From: Cyclobacteriaceae bacterium
Lineage (GTDB): Bacteria > Bacteroidota > Bacteroidia > Cytophagales > Cyclobacteriaceae
NCBI GenBank assembly: GCA_030584025.1
Contig: CP129487.1
Location: forward strand, 434,001-498,000
DNA: 64,000 nt
Direction of reading: 5' to 3'
Made by a program: the position numbers and the translations under genes. Positions 27,531 to 36,239 of this stretch are shown piece by piece. How positions within the stretch are numbered: position 1 is the stretch's first letter; every line of letters begins with the position of its first letter. The notes beneath the pieces are model-generated. The model made no database searches. It was not told where the DNA came from and saw nothing but the letters and a program-made list of their open reading frames with translations.

Positions 27531-28505
27531 TCATTTCACCAAAACCTTCATGTCCTCATCTGAAACCTGAAGCAATCCTGCCTTGGGCAGCCTGCGGGTA
27601 AGTTCGCGCCAGTTGGGGTCTTTCTTGTAAATCTTTTGCAGCATGGCCGATGCTTTCGGAATGTCTTTGTTGTTGGCTAAGGTGATGGCCGTCCAGTATT
27701 GCATTTCAAGGTTTTCTGGAAACATCTTCATGGCCTTGCCATATTCATCCATGGCTTCCTGCATTTGATTTTTCTCCACATACAAATCGCCTTGGTTCAT
27801 GTGCTCATACGCCCGGAATACTTTTAATAGCCGTGCAATCTCAGCAATGGGATCTTTTGAATCATCCACACGAAGATCAACCAGTCTGTCATTCCAGGGC
27901 TCTTCACTTGCCTTTGGTGCTACCACCAGTAACGCAGCCGATTGTTTGCCGCGGATGTCGCCACCGGCTTGTTGTGCGGCTTGCAAAACGGCCACCATGC
28001 GTTCAGGCAATCGCAAGGATGCATTTTCTTTCCAGGCCTTTTCCATAGTGGGAACCACCTTGTCATTCAACATCATGTTGGCCTGAACAGAAAAATTCTC
28101 GCCATTGCTGTGACCGGCAGCATCAATACAACTTTTACCGGTATGTGTGGCCACCCTGCCTTGCGTATCGAGTATGGCTACTTGCCTGAATTCTTTTCCG
28201 GAGTCATCACTCAGCAACAAATCCAGTGTTTCTTGTGGTGACTTCCCCTCTTTCAACAAATTGAGTCCGCGTATACCAAACGATTTGTTTACAAAAGATT
28301 GCGTGGCAATAACACCAACACCTGCTTCACCCCACGATACAACAGTGCCTACACTGAACCAATTGCTCTGAACGGCTACCGCCATTTCACCCGTGTTGGC
28401 ATCGCGTGCCACAATGGAAAAGGTGTGTGCAAACGGGTCGGTTGGTTTTTGTGCCATGAGCAACACAGTACAAACGGTAAAGCAAATTGTAAGGAAGTAT
28501 CGCAT
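27531..28505 (-). CDS. DUF1028 family secreted protein with TPR tail
   Basis: The 324-residue protein has a signal peptide (MRYFLTICFTVCTVLLMAQ), a DUF1028 domain (about 28-230; FSIVARDANTGEMAVAVQS, GVGVIATQSFVN, GRVATHTGKSC) and two C-terminal TPR-like repeats (about 235-300). DUF1028 proteins have an Ntn-hydrolase-like fold, and many are secreted; the substrate is unknown. It forms a minus-strand run with DUF1684 (2-bp gap) and radC. Confidence 0.85.
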   Translation of the reverse strand: MRYFLTICFTVCTVLLMAQKPTDPFAHTFSIVARDANTGEMAVAVQSNWFSVGTVVSWGEAGVGVIATQSFVNKSFGIRGLNLLKEGKSPQETLDLLLSDDSGKEFRQVAILDTQGRVATHTGKSCIDAAGHSNGENFSVQANMMLNDKVVPTMEKAWKENASLRLPERMVAVLQAAQQAGGDIRGKQSAALLVVAPKASEEPWNDRLVDLRVDDSKDPIAEIARLLKVFRAYEHMNQGDLYVEKNQMQEAMDEYGKAMKMFPENLEMQYWTAITLANNKDIPKASAMLQKIYKKDPNWRELTRRLPKAGLLQVSDEDMKVLVK

Positions 28506-28507
28506 AA

Positions 28508-29122
28508 TTATTTGTAGTTTTTTTCGCCAGCGTAAATGGGAATGGTTAGTAAATTTTCCGGTGGTGGCAGGGGGCAGGAATAGGTTTCATTATAGGCACA
28601 ATACGGATTGTAGGCTTCATTGAAATCAAGCGTAATCGTGTTAATGCCTTTTGGTTTCTTTACATCCAGGTAACGACCGGCTCCATATGTTTCGCGCGCA
28701 CTGGTTTCATCGCCAAAGGCAAGAAATAATGCGCCACGGTAGGGGCCCATATCCATTACTTCAAGGATAAGCAACCGCTGATCAACACCATCAATTGAAA
28801 ATTCAGCGTGCGCATATTCCATATAGCGTTTGGCTTTTCCATCGCTGGTGCCCAATTCAATCATCTTTTTGTTTTCAACAGGAATGATTCGTGCAGTTAC
28901 CCGGTATTTTTTATCCGGAGGAAAATAGGAGAGACTGGAATATTCTTCCACTTTTCCGGCAAACGGAGAATCGGATGCCGTGCGCATGAAGTGATCTTTC
29001 TCTTCGCGTTGCTTCAGTACTTTTTGTTCGTACGATCCGTCATCTTGCCCAACAAATGAATAGACTATTGCCATCACACCAACCAGTACAACACCCATAA
29101 TAATCAAGTTATTTTTTTTCAT
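28508..29122 (-). CDS. DUF1684 family protein
   Basis: Starting at ATG 29122 (MKKNNLIIMGVVLVG) gives 204 residues; a GTG two codons upstream is the alternative. A membrane anchor or signal peptide (about 5-23) is followed by the DUF1684 domain: SPFAGKVEEYSSLSYFPPD, YMEYAHAEFSIDG and LFLAFGDETSARETYGAGRY, then DFNEAYNPYCAYNETYSCP, which holds the conserved NPYC/CP part of the family. The function is unknown. The stop is 2 bp before the DUF1028 start, so the two genes are probably co-transcribed. Confidence 0.85.
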   Translation of the reverse strand: MKKNNLIIMGVVLVGVMAIVYSFVGQDDGSYEQKVLKQREEKDHFMRTASDSPFAGKVEEYSSLSYFPPDKKYRVTARIIPVENKKMIELGTSDGKAKRYMEYAHAEFSIDGVDQRLLILEVMDMGPYRGALFLAFGDETSARETYGAGRYLDVKKPKGINTITLDFNEAYNPYCAYNETYSCPLPPPENLLTIPIYAGEKNYK

Positions 29123-29133
29123 AGTCACTCACG

Positions 29134-29835
29134 TTACAGCAATCCTTCATCTGCAAAACTATAGTATTGCTTTCCTGCCACAATTAAATGATCAAGCAAT
29201 TGAATTTCCAGCAGCTTGCCGGCTTCTTTCAATTTACGGGTCAGGTCAATGTCCTGCTGGCTGGGCGTGAGGTTTCCGGATGGATGGTTATGCGCCACAA
29301 TAATGCCGCTGGCCAGTTCTTCGAGCGATGTCTTAAAAATGATTTTCGGATCGGCCACTGTGCCATGCACACCCCCCAGACTGATTTTGTGTTTTTTGAT
29401 TACCCGGTTGGCCCGATTGAGCAACAATACCCAGAATTCTTCATGTGGAATATCCATCAGGTCGCCTCTCAACAAATCGTAGGCATCTTTTGATACCGCA
29501 ATTTTTGGTCGATCGGTTACCCCAGAATCTTTTCTTCTCCGCCCAAGTTCCAGGGCACTTACAATCGCAATGGCTTTGGCTTCACCAATGCCCTTGATTT
29601 TCATGAGGTCTTTTACCGTAAAGCGGGCAAGGTCATCAAGGTTGTTGCCCGCTTGCTGCAGCATGCTTTTGGCTACATCCACTGCGCTCATCGAAGCTGT
29701 TCCGGTTCCTAACAAGATGGCGATAAGCTCGGCATCGGAAAGAGCCGCGGTGCCCTTGAGTAACAGCTTTTCGCGGGGACGGTCTTCCGCAGCCCAGCTT
29801 TTAATGTTCAGAAAGGAGCCTTTTTCTTTTTTCAC
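29134..29835 (-). CDS. radC: RadC family protein (MPN/JAB domain)
   Basis: RadC-like proteins have an N-terminal helix-hairpin-helix region (VKDLMKIKGIGEAKA) and a C-terminal MPN/JAB metal-dependent domain with HNHPSGNLTPSQQD. A true DNA-repair role is doubtful for the family. No ATG exists near the N-terminus. I chose GTG 29835 (MKKEKGSFLNIKSWAAEDRP), which has AGG about 5 bp upstream and gives 233 residues. The in-frame TTG at 29874 lies inside the T-run of the rpsT terminator and is unlikely. Confidence 0.85.
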   Translation of the reverse strand: MKKEKGSFLNIKSWAAEDRPREKLLLKGTAALSDAELIAILLGTGTASMSAVDVAKSMLQQAGNNLDDLARFTVKDLMKIKGIGEAKAIAIVSALELGRRRKDSGVTDRPKIAVSKDAYDLLRGDLMDIPHEEFWVLLLNRANRVIKKHKISLGGVHGTVADPKIIFKTSLEELASGIIVAHNHPSGNLTPSQQDIDLTRKLKEAGKLLEIQLLDHLIVAGKQYYSFADEGLL

Positions 29836-29873
29836 GAGCCTAAAATTAAGCGCCTGGCTTACATGGACAAGCA

Positions 29874-29905
29874 ATAAAAAACCCTGACGGTTCGCGTCAG
29901 GGTTT
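29874..29905 (-). terminator. Rho-independent terminator of rpsT
   Basis: On the minus strand AAACCCTGACG-CGAAC-CGTCAGGGTTT is followed by TTTATTG. It lies 27 bp after the rpsT stop and just upstream of radC. Confidence 0.88.
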
Positions 29906-29931
29906 CTGATGTATAAGGTAAGGCTCGAAAA

Positions 29932-30186
29932 TTAAGCCAGTTTGTTCACGTATTTGGCCAAGGTCGACTTCTGGTTGGCTGCTTTTTTCCAATGAATGAT
30001 GTTCTTTTTAGCCAATTTGTCGATCATGGCAGTAACTTCTTTCAATAAAGCTTCAGCCTCTGATTTTACCGTAGTGGTACGAAGTTTCTTGATAAATGTA
30101 CGGGTTGTTTTGTGTTGGTAGCGGTTTCTTACACGCTTTACCTCGTTTGCCCGGATTCTTTTCTCTGCTGATTTATGATTCGCCAT
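29932..30186 (-). CDS. rpsT: 30S ribosomal protein S20
   Basis: The 84-residue protein is basic and helical with the S20 start MANHKSAEKRIRANEVKR and the NRYQHKTTRTFIKKLRT segment. S20 binds 16S rRNA early in 30S assembly. It is a single gene unit with its own promoter (30216-30246) and terminator. Confidence 0.97.
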   Translation of the reverse strand: MANHKSAEKRIRANEVKRVRNRYQHKTTRTFIKKLRTTTVKSEAEALLKEVTAMIDKLAKKNIIHWKKAANQKSTLAKYVNKLA

Positions 30187-30215
30187 GGTATTCTATCCTT
30201 ACTTTTTAAGGACTG

Positions 30216-30246
30216 CAAAGGTAAGTGTATTCAACTTATTTGCAAA
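30216..30246 (-). promoter_or_regulatory. Promoter for rpsT
   Basis: TTTG (30246-30243) and TACCTTTG (30223-30216) on the minus strand are 19 bp apart, an exact match to TTTG-N19-TAnnTTTG. The 5' leader before ATG 30186 is about 25 nt and holds a small hairpin (TCCTT/AAGGA). Confidence 0.8.
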
Positions 30247-30331
30247 GGCTGGGTACAATGAAATTCTAATGTAAATCCTGCAAATTGGGCTCTTTCTAAG
30301 GTATTTCATCAAATTTTGCCAAATTCAACCA

Positions 30332-31300
30332 ATGGACAGGCGTTGGTGCTGCATTTATGTGGTCTTGATCGGGTTATTTTTCTGCAATTGGGGCTTTCAT
30401 GCCCACAAGCAGATAAACCGGTTGGCCGTGTTTACCCTGCCGCCCGAAATGATCGGCTTTTACAAGGCTAATATTTCCTATGTAACTGAGGCAGCCGTGA
30501 ATGCCGACCGCAGGCGTTTTGCCGTAGTCGATGAGGCGCCCAGGCATTATATTGATGTTGACCACTTTGGCGATAGCGCCATTTTCACCATGCCGCGCTA
30601 CTGGAAAGAGGCGGTAGAAAAATATAGCGAAGATACCCTGAAGGCCTATGGCGTTTTGCCGTGGCATATCAACGTGATGTATTATCGGTTGCGCGATGCG
30701 TTTATGGTGAAAGATCCGTCAAGGATTCTAAGCCTTTCGGCAGATTTGGGTCACTACCTGGCGGATGCGCATGTTCCCCTGCACACCACCGAAAATTATA
30801 ACGGTCAGCTTACCGGACAGGAAGGTATTCATGCGTTTTGGGAATCGCGGTTACCCGAATTGTTTTCCGGTGAGTATGATTTTTTTGTAGGGAAGGCAAG
30901 TTACCTCGATAATCCGCAACTGGCCGCCTGGAAAATCATTGAAGAAACACACAAATTACTTCCGCTTGTGTTGGAGAAGGAACGCGAACTGACAGAAAGT
31001 TTTGGCGAGCGTAAATATTCGTTTGAAACAAAAGGCAGGCAGACCGTGAAAGTCTACTCACAGGAATTTTCAAAAGCGTATCACGAAGCGTTGGCCGGCA
31101 TGGTGGAGCAGCAGATGAAGGCCTCCATCAAAGCCATTGGCGACTTCTGGTTCACCGCCTGGGTAGATGCGGGCCAACCTGATTTAAAATCGCTGGTTAA
31201 CTACAAACCTACCGAAGAAGAGTTGGCGCAGCGCAGAAAAGAGCTGGAGGAATGGAAAGAACAACGGGTGCGGGTGCGTGAGCATGAAGAGGAAATTTAG
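30332..31300 (+). CDS. Zinc-dependent phospholipase C / S1-P1-nuclease-like secreted protein
   Basis: The 322-residue protein has a signal peptide (MDRRWCCIYVVLIGLFFCN) directly followed by WGFHAHKQIN; a mature N-terminal Trp and nearby His are zinc ligands in bacterial phospholipase C. Further ligand candidates are PRHYIDVDHF (about 68-77), LGHYLADAHVPLH (about 145-157) and GIHAFWES (about 168-175), in the usual H-D-H-H-E order. The enzyme would cleave phospholipids or nucleic acid in the periplasm. The C-terminus is unusually charged (EELAQRRKELEEWKEQRVRV). It is divergent from rpsT and convergent with the next gene. Confidence 0.82.
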   Translation: MDRRWCCIYVVLIGLFFCNWGFHAHKQINRLAVFTLPPEMIGFYKANISYVTEAAVNADRRRFAVVDEAPRHYIDVDHFGDSAIFTMPRYWKEAVEKYSEDTLKAYGVLPWHINVMYYRLRDAFMVKDPSRILSLSADLGHYLADAHVPLHTTENYNGQLTGQEGIHAFWESRLPELFSGEYDFFVGKASYLDNPQLAAWKIIEETHKLLPLVLEKERELTESFGERKYSFETKGRQTVKVYSQEFSKAYHEALAGMVEQQMKASIKAIGDFWFTAWVDAGQPDLKSLVNYKPTEEELAQRRKELEEWKEQRVRVREHEEEI

Positions 31301-31319
31301 GTAGCCATTATGCTTTACG

Positions 31320-31396
31320 TTCAAGCCGCTAGCCACAAGCTCCGAGCTTACGTGTGTAAACGATTAAAGTTTGGAACTTGTGGCCAGAAGCTTGAA
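31320..31396. repeat. Inverted repeat between convergent genes
   Basis: Two 24-bp arms (31320-31343 and 31373-31396) are inverted with about 20 of 24 matches. A T-run follows on the plus strand (aactttttat). It ends 5 bp from the stop of the 31402-32412 gene and may act as a terminator for one or both genes. Confidence 0.6.
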
Positions 31397-31401
31397 ACTT
31401 T

Positions 31402-32412
31402 TTATCCCTTAACAGGATAAAACACCTCCGTTACCCACTTGGTCGTATCTTTCTCCATTTCCGGATCGGTGATGTATACTTCCCATGGCGCACCAACAAT
31501 CTCCAGCTTTTTGTATAGAATGTATTGGTTGATCTGGTTGTGTGTGTCTTCCAGTTTATGGTAATCACCCAGGTGAATGGCTTTAACAGCATGACCACCG
31601 GTTGTCTGCATGACCGGATACTTGGCGGGTAGTTTTGCATCTGCCGGAACGGGTAAGGCACAAACCATATCCATTTCTTTTTTCTCTTCATCCCACCGTG
31701 GGTATAAACAGAATGGTGCTCCGGCTATTTCAACTTTTGCTTTTTGAAGAACGCCCATAAGCTCACCATACGATTTACCCATCTGTGCGCTGATGGCATC
31801 GCCATCTTCAAAGCTCATGGTGGTGCTGATGCCAATGTAGCTTATCGGGTTTGTTGTTTCTTCTGAAATGGTTACCGTAAACTTTGGTTTGGCCTCTGCA
31901 ATTTCTTTGAGCTTTGAAAGATTGTAATCAAATGCGGTATTCATCTCTGATGGGAACATCACTACACCCATCCAACGCATGATTGGGTTCATACCAAAAT
32001 CCGTTTCAAAGTTCATGGTAAGTTTTGTTCCACCTTCAGCAGGCTCAAGGTGATAGCTCGCTTTTGAAGCCTCCTCGGCTTGCATGAAAAACAAATCGCA
32101 GGCAACGGATTCATTTGGTTTGCTTTCGGTAATAACAAGTTTTCCTTCATCTAAAACCTCACTTGTCCATTCATAGGACGCACCGGCTCCGGATTTTTGT
32201 TCTCCATAAACTACTTTCATGTCAGGATCGAGCGTATTCCAGTACGACCAGTCAGGCCATCGTTCGAGGTTGTTGATTTCCTCGAATACATAATCGGCAG
32301 GAGCGTTAATCACCTCACTTTTGGTGAGTTCAAATTTGCGGGGCAATACAAATCCGATCAGTAATAACAATACGATCAGACCTACTACGAAAAGCAATAT
32401 TTTTTTAACCAT
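31402..32412 (-). CDS. SRPBCC (START-like) domain fused to a GyrI-like effector-binding domain
   Basis: The 336-residue protein has one N-terminal membrane helix (ILLFVVGLIVLLLLIGFVL), a SRPBCC/polyketide cyclase domain (about 32-170; INAPADYVFEEINNLERWPDW) and a C-terminal AraC-E_bind/GyrI-like domain (about 175-335; YGELMGVLQKAKVEIAGAP, IHLGDYHKLEDTH). Both domains bind small hydrophobic ligands. The fusion is common in Bacteroidota, with no known ligand. It is a single gene, divergent from DUF4199. Confidence 0.85.
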   Translation of the reverse strand: MVKKILLFVVGLIVLLLLIGFVLPRKFELTKSEVINAPADYVFEEINNLERWPDWSYWNTLDPDMKVVYGEQKSGAGASYEWTSEVLDEGKLVITESKPNESVACDLFFMQAEEASKASYHLEPAEGGTKLTMNFETDFGMNPIMRWMGVVMFPSEMNTAFDYNLSKLKEIAEAKPKFTVTISEETTNPISYIGISTTMSFEDGDAISAQMGKSYGELMGVLQKAKVEIAGAPFCLYPRWDEEKKEMDMVCALPVPADAKLPAKYPVMQTTGGHAVKAIHLGDYHKLEDTHNQINQYILYKKLEIVGAPWEVYITDPEMEKDTTKWVTEVFYPVKG

Positions 32413-32514
32413 AAAATTGGGGATTGGATAAGAAAGGTAATAAAAATATAAACGGAAATACCCTTGATTATCTGCTTAAAAATTCAATAATTCGGTAAAC
32501 CAAACCATGCGCCT

Positions 32515-32973
32515 ATGAATGTGTTCACCAATCCAAATCAGCTCCATGTTAATTACGGATTAAAGGTTGCCGGAGGGCTGATTGCGTACTTTCTGATTAT
32601 GAAATTTGCCGGTCTGCTGAACGTAGTAGAACTGCGCCTGCTCAACCTGTTTATTCTGGTGGCAGGTATATACATGGCCTTGAAGAAATTCCAGCATTCG
32701 CATGGCGAACATATCAACTACTTTCGGGCCTTGATTACCGGTGTGGCAACGGGGGCCATTGCCTCCTTGGTGTTTGCGGCTTTTTTGTTTTTGTATGTGC
32801 AATTTCTTGATCAGGGTTTCATGCAATACATTATAGACAATGAGCCTATGGGTCGGTTCCTGAATCCGTATATCGTGTCCTTTATTGTGGCGCTTGAAGG
32901 GGTATTCAGCGGGCTACTCGTCACGTTTGTGTTGATTAATTACATCAATACCGATGAGCCCAACGAAGGTTGA
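32515..32973 (+). CDS. DUF4199 family membrane protein
   Basis: The 152-residue protein has four hydrophobic segments (about 12-28, 38-55, 70-95, 118-142) and the family motif GVATGAIASLVFAA. The segment KFQHSHGEHINYFRALI is typical. Function unknown. It is followed by a terminator at 32997-33026. Confidence 0.75.
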   Translation: MNVFTNPNQLHVNYGLKVAGGLIAYFLIMKFAGLLNVVELRLLNLFILVAGIYMALKKFQHSHGEHINYFRALITGVATGAIASLVFAAFLFLYVQFLDQGFMQYIIDNEPMGRFLNPYIVSFIVALEGVFSGLLVTFVLINYINTDEPNEG

Positions 32974-32996
32974 GTCCTGAACAATTTTAATTATAG

Positions 32997-33026
32997 AAAA
33001 CCTGCCACCGATCGGCAGGTTTTTTT
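32997..33026 (+). terminator. Rho-independent terminator after DUF4199
   Basis: AAAACCTGCC-ACCGATC-GGCAGGTTTT hairpin followed by a continuing T-run. It precedes pepP by 26 bp. Confidence 0.85.
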
Positions 33027-33052
33027 ACTTTTAGCCACTTGAAAATCCGGCT

Positions 33053-34351
33053 ATGCGCTACAAAAAAATCAACAATGAACTTTTTAAGTTAAACCGTAAA
33101 CGACTGATCAAGGAATTGAAACCCGGATCGGTTGCTGTGTTTAATGCCAACGACATTATGCCCACCAATGCCGATGGCACCATGCGCTTCAGGCAAAATA
33201 GTGATTTGTTTTACTTGACTGGTGTCGACCAGGAAGAAACAATTCTGGTCGTGTGTCCGGATTATCCGGATAAGAAACTGCGCGAAGTGTTGTTCGTACG
33301 CGAAACTAATGAGCAGATCGCAACCTGGGAAGGTCACAAGCTAACGAAAGAAGAAGCGCGTGAAGTGAGCGGCATTGAAACGATTTTATGGACATCGGAT
33401 TTTCAGCGCGTATTCAATACCATGATGGTAATGGGAGGTGTGGAGCATGTATACCTGAATACCAACGAACACTATCGTGCCGATGTGCTGGTTGAAAGTC
33501 GTGATTCACGATTTATAAAATGGTGCAAAGAAAAATATCCGTTGCATCAGTATACACGGATCGCTCCGTTAATGTCGAAATTGAGGGCGGTGAAGTCGCG
33601 CTATGAACTGGAGCAGATGCAGGAAGCCTGCAATATCACTGAAAAAGCTTTCAGACGCATTTTGAAATTTGTGAAACCGGGTGTGAAGGAATATGAAATA
33701 GAAGCTGAGTTTGTACATGAGTTTGTCAGAAATGGTTCACGTGGATTTGCCTATGAGCCAATCATTGCTTCAGGTGCAAATTCCTGTGTGCTGCATTACA
33801 TTGAGAATAATAAAGTTTGCAAATCAGGTGATGTGTTGCTGTTGGATGTTGGTGCGGAGTATGCCAATTATAATGCCGATATGACGCGCACCATTCCGGT
33901 TAGCGGAAAATTCACCAAGCGCCAAAAAGATGTGTACAATGCTGTGCTTCAGGTGAAGCGGACTGCATACAAATTACTTCGACCCGGAACGGTTTACTTC
34001 GATTATCACAAGGAAGTGCAAAGGGTAATGGAAAGTGAGTTGTTGAAATTGAAACTCATTGATAAAACCGATCTCAAAAATCAAAAACCAGAGCGACCAG
34101 TGGTGATGAAATATTTTATGCACGGCACCGGCCATCATTTGGGGCTTGATGTACACGACACCGGCAACATGTTCGATAAGATGAAAGAGGGGATGGTGTG
34201 GACGGTGGAGCCCGGTATTTATATCAAGGAAGAAGGATTGGGTATACGCCTGGAGAACAATGTGGTGATAACCAAAAGCGGAGTTCAGGATTTGATGAAA
34301 AATATTCCCATTGAAGCGGACGAGATTGAGGACTTAATGAATTCGAAATAA
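33053..34351 (+). CDS. pepP: Xaa-Pro aminopeptidase (aminopeptidase P)
   Basis: This metalloenzyme removes an N-terminal residue that precedes proline. The 432-residue protein has an AMP_N domain (about 1-160) and the pita-bread catalytic domain with all five metal ligands visible: DVGAEYANYNADMTRT (two Asp), HGTGHHLGLDVHD (His), VEPGIYI (Glu) and GIRLENNVVIT (Glu). The DUF4198 gene begins 1 bp after its stop, implying one operon. Confidence 0.95.
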   Translation: MRYKKINNELFKLNRKRLIKELKPGSVAVFNANDIMPTNADGTMRFRQNSDLFYLTGVDQEETILVVCPDYPDKKLREVLFVRETNEQIATWEGHKLTKEEAREVSGIETILWTSDFQRVFNTMMVMGGVEHVYLNTNEHYRADVLVESRDSRFIKWCKEKYPLHQYTRIAPLMSKLRAVKSRYELEQMQEACNITEKAFRRILKFVKPGVKEYEIEAEFVHEFVRNGSRGFAYEPIIASGANSCVLHYIENNKVCKSGDVLLLDVGAEYANYNADMTRTIPVSGKFTKRQKDVYNAVLQVKRTAYKLLRPGTVYFDYHKEVQRVMESELLKLKLIDKTDLKNQKPERPVVMKYFMHGTGHHLGLDVHDTGNMFDKMKEGMVWTVEPGIYIKEEGLGIRLENNVVITKSGVQDLMKNIPIEADEIEDLMNSK

Positions 34352-34352
34352 C

Positions 34353-35150
34353 ATGATCCGTAAATTCACACTTGCTTTTTTATTGGTAAGCTTAGCTTCG
34401 TTGCTGGTTCAGGCTCATGAATTCTGGATGCAGCCGGATAGGTTCGTCTATCAGGTTGGCGAGGTTGCCAAAATAAATTTCATGGTGGGCGAGAATTTTG
34501 TCGGGGAACGCTGGAAGGTAAACGCGCAACGGTTCCTTCGGTTTGATCATCATGCCGGATCATACAGTGAAGGTTTGATTGAGCAACTGAATACCGGTGA
34601 AGGAAACAATCTTGAAGTTAAGCTGGCAAAAGAGGGCTCGCATTTGTTTGCCATGCAGTCGACCAATGCATTTATTGAACTGGAGGCGGACAAGTTTAAC
34701 GAATACCTGAAGGAAGACGGGCTCGAAGATATTCTGGCCTTTAGGCAGAAGAACAACCAGATGGAGAAACCTGCAAAGGAGTACTATGCCCGGTGTACCA
34801 AGTTGTTGTTGAAGGCGGGTGCAAAATCGGATGATACCTATAAGAAAGTGATCGGTCTTCCACTTGAAATTGTGCCTGAGAATGATCCGTATCGCGCCAA
34901 GACTGGCGACCACTTATCCTTTAAGGTGTTGTTTGAAGGCAAGCCTTTACCCTTTACCATGGTGAAGGTGTGGAACCGAAAAGACGGCACCACGTTCATG
35001 CAAAATATCTACACTAAAAAAGATGGCACCATCGATACTCGGTTAAGCAACACCGGTTCATGGATGGTGAGTTGTGTGAAGATGGTACCTTCACGGGAGG
35101 AAGGGGCCGAGTGGCAGAGTTATTGGGCAAGTTATGTTTTTGGTTATTAG
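34353..35150 (+). CDS. DUF4198 secreted protein
   Basis: The 265-residue protein has a signal peptide (MIRKFTLAFLLVSLASLLVQAH) and the DUF4198 start AHEFWMQPDRFVYQVGE. A His right after the cleavage site (HEFW) and another His pair (RFDHHAG) are typical of this family, which sits near metal uptake genes in many bacteria and may bind metal. The rest is predicted beta-sandwich (HLSFKVLFEGKPLPFTMVKV). It starts 1 bp after pepP. Confidence 0.85.
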   Translation: MIRKFTLAFLLVSLASLLVQAHEFWMQPDRFVYQVGEVAKINFMVGENFVGERWKVNAQRFLRFDHHAGSYSEGLIEQLNTGEGNNLEVKLAKEGSHLFAMQSTNAFIELEADKFNEYLKEDGLEDILAFRQKNNQMEKPAKEYYARCTKLLLKAGAKSDDTYKKVIGLPLEIVPENDPYRAKTGDHLSFKVLFEGKPLPFTMVKVWNRKDGTTFMQNIYTKKDGTIDTRLSNTGSWMVSCVKMVPSREEGAEWQSYWASYVFGY

Positions 35151-35152
35151 AC

Positions 35153-35182
35153 TTAACTCAGTAATCTGGAAAGTAAGTTAAG
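35153..35182 (+). terminator. Possible weak terminator or inverted repeat
   Basis: CTTAACT and AGTTAAG form a 7-bp stem with a loop of about 15 bp followed by attttcg. Weak, but it is the only structure between DUF4198 and the RidA-like gene. Confidence 0.3.
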
Positions 35183-35232
35183 ATTTTCGATTAACGAATA
35201 TTGATTTTTGAAGGAAGTCAAATCTAAAAAAA

Positions 35233-35658
35233 ATGAGTCAATCAATTCATTCCGATAAAGCCCCCGATCCCGTTGGTCTCTACCCCCACGCCCGTAAGGT
35301 TGGCAACCTGTTGTTTCTTTCTGGCGTTGGGCCACGGAAAAAGGGCTCAAAAGAAATTCCCGGTGTAACGCTAGATGAAGCGGGTAACATTGTTTCCTAC
35401 GACATAGCCGAACAGTGCCATTCAGTTTTTCAAAACGTGCGGTTTATTCTGGAGGCTTCCGGCTCGCGATGGGAGAACCTGGTAGACGTTACCGTGTTTC
35501 TCACCAACATGAAGGATGACTTCAAAACCTTCAATAAAATCTATGCTGAGTACTTTAAAGACAATCAGCCTTGCCGTACAACCGTGGAGGTAAATGCCCT
35601 GCCTACCCCCATAGCCATCGAATTGAAGTGCATTGCCGTTGTTGACCCGGTTCAATAA
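35233..35658 (+). CDS. RidA family (YjgF/YER057c/UK114) deaminase
   Basis: RidA proteins hydrolyse reactive enamine/imine intermediates; this variant resembles the aminomuconate deaminase-like group. The 141-residue protein shows LFLSGVGPRKKGS, QNVRFILEASGSRWENLVDVTVFLTN and QPCRTTVEVNALPTPIAIEL, which includes the conserved Arg. No partner gene is adjacent. Confidence 0.88.
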   Translation: MSQSIHSDKAPDPVGLYPHARKVGNLLFLSGVGPRKKGSKEIPGVTLDEAGNIVSYDIAEQCHSVFQNVRFILEASGSRWENLVDVTVFLTNMKDDFKTFNKIYAEYFKDNQPCRTTVEVNALPTPIAIELKCIAVVDPVQ

Positions 35659-35769
35659 CCCCTAAAACAGTCGTTCTACGGACAATTTCGCCTTTTCAAC
35701 CGTTTTCGGTAAACAAGAATGGCTGAAACTGAGTTAATTACATAAGATTAACGAACAACCCCACTGTTC

Positions 35770-35898
35770 ATGAAAACTTTTAATAGCGAAGTACCACAGT
35801 TTGATTTGCTGCGTGTAGTTGTATGGAGTTCACTGATTGGTTATGCCGTTACGGCCGTGATGTGGACAGGTGTAAATGTGTTGCGCCTGATTTTTTAA
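35770..35898 (+). CDS. 42-residue small membrane protein candidate
   Basis: ATG at 35770 opens 42 codons ending in TAA at 35898. The product begins MKTFNSEVPQFDLLRVVVW and then has a single hydrophobic helix (SSLIGYAVTAVMW). It ends 1 bp before the IscA-family stop codon on the other strand. No promoter or Shine-Dalgarno site is clear. It was not called by length, and without homologues it stays a candidate. Confidence 0.4.
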   Translation: MKTFNSEVPQFDLLRVVVWSSLIGYAVTAVMWTGVNVLRLIF

Positions 35899-35899
35899 C

Positions 35900-36226
35900 C
35901 TACACGGAGAAGCTTTCTCCGCAGCCGCAGGTCCGCGAGGCATTCGGATTGATGAACTGAAATCCCTTTCCGTTCAAGCCATCTGAAAAATCGAGCGTAG
36001 TGCCTAAGAGGTATAGTAAACTCTTTTTGTCTACCAGAATTTTTACGCCTTTATCTTCAAAAACCTGATCGGCAGGTTGAATGCTTTCATCGAAATTCAG
36101 GTCATACATCAAACCGGAACAGCCACCACCTTTTACCGAGACACGAATATTCGGGTTGGTCGATTTTCCTTCCTTGGTACGAAGTTCAATGATCTTTTCT
36201 TTTGCTTTATCGGTAACGCTGATCAT
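35900..36226 (-). CDS. Iron-sulfur cluster assembly accessory protein (HesB/IscA/ErpA type)
   Basis: The 108-residue A-type carrier receives and passes on Fe-S clusters. The three conserved cysteines are present: KGGGCSGLMYDL (first) and SRTCGCGESF (CxC near the C-terminus). The gene lies 13 bp after the 135-residue unknown gene, so they are co-transcribed. The family cannot be split into IscA, ErpA or SufA from sequence alone. Confidence 0.92.
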   Translation of the reverse strand: MISVTDKAKEKIIELRTKEGKSTNPNIRVSVKGGGCSGLMYDLNFDESIQPADQVFEDKGVKILVDKKSLLYLLGTTLDFSDGLNGKGFQFINPNASRTCGCGESFSV

Positions 36227-36239
36227 ACATCAATTAAAT

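Noticed and set aside
29835..29874. TTG at 29874 as the radC start
   Set aside because: It lies in the T-run of the rpsT terminator; GTG 29835 has better context.
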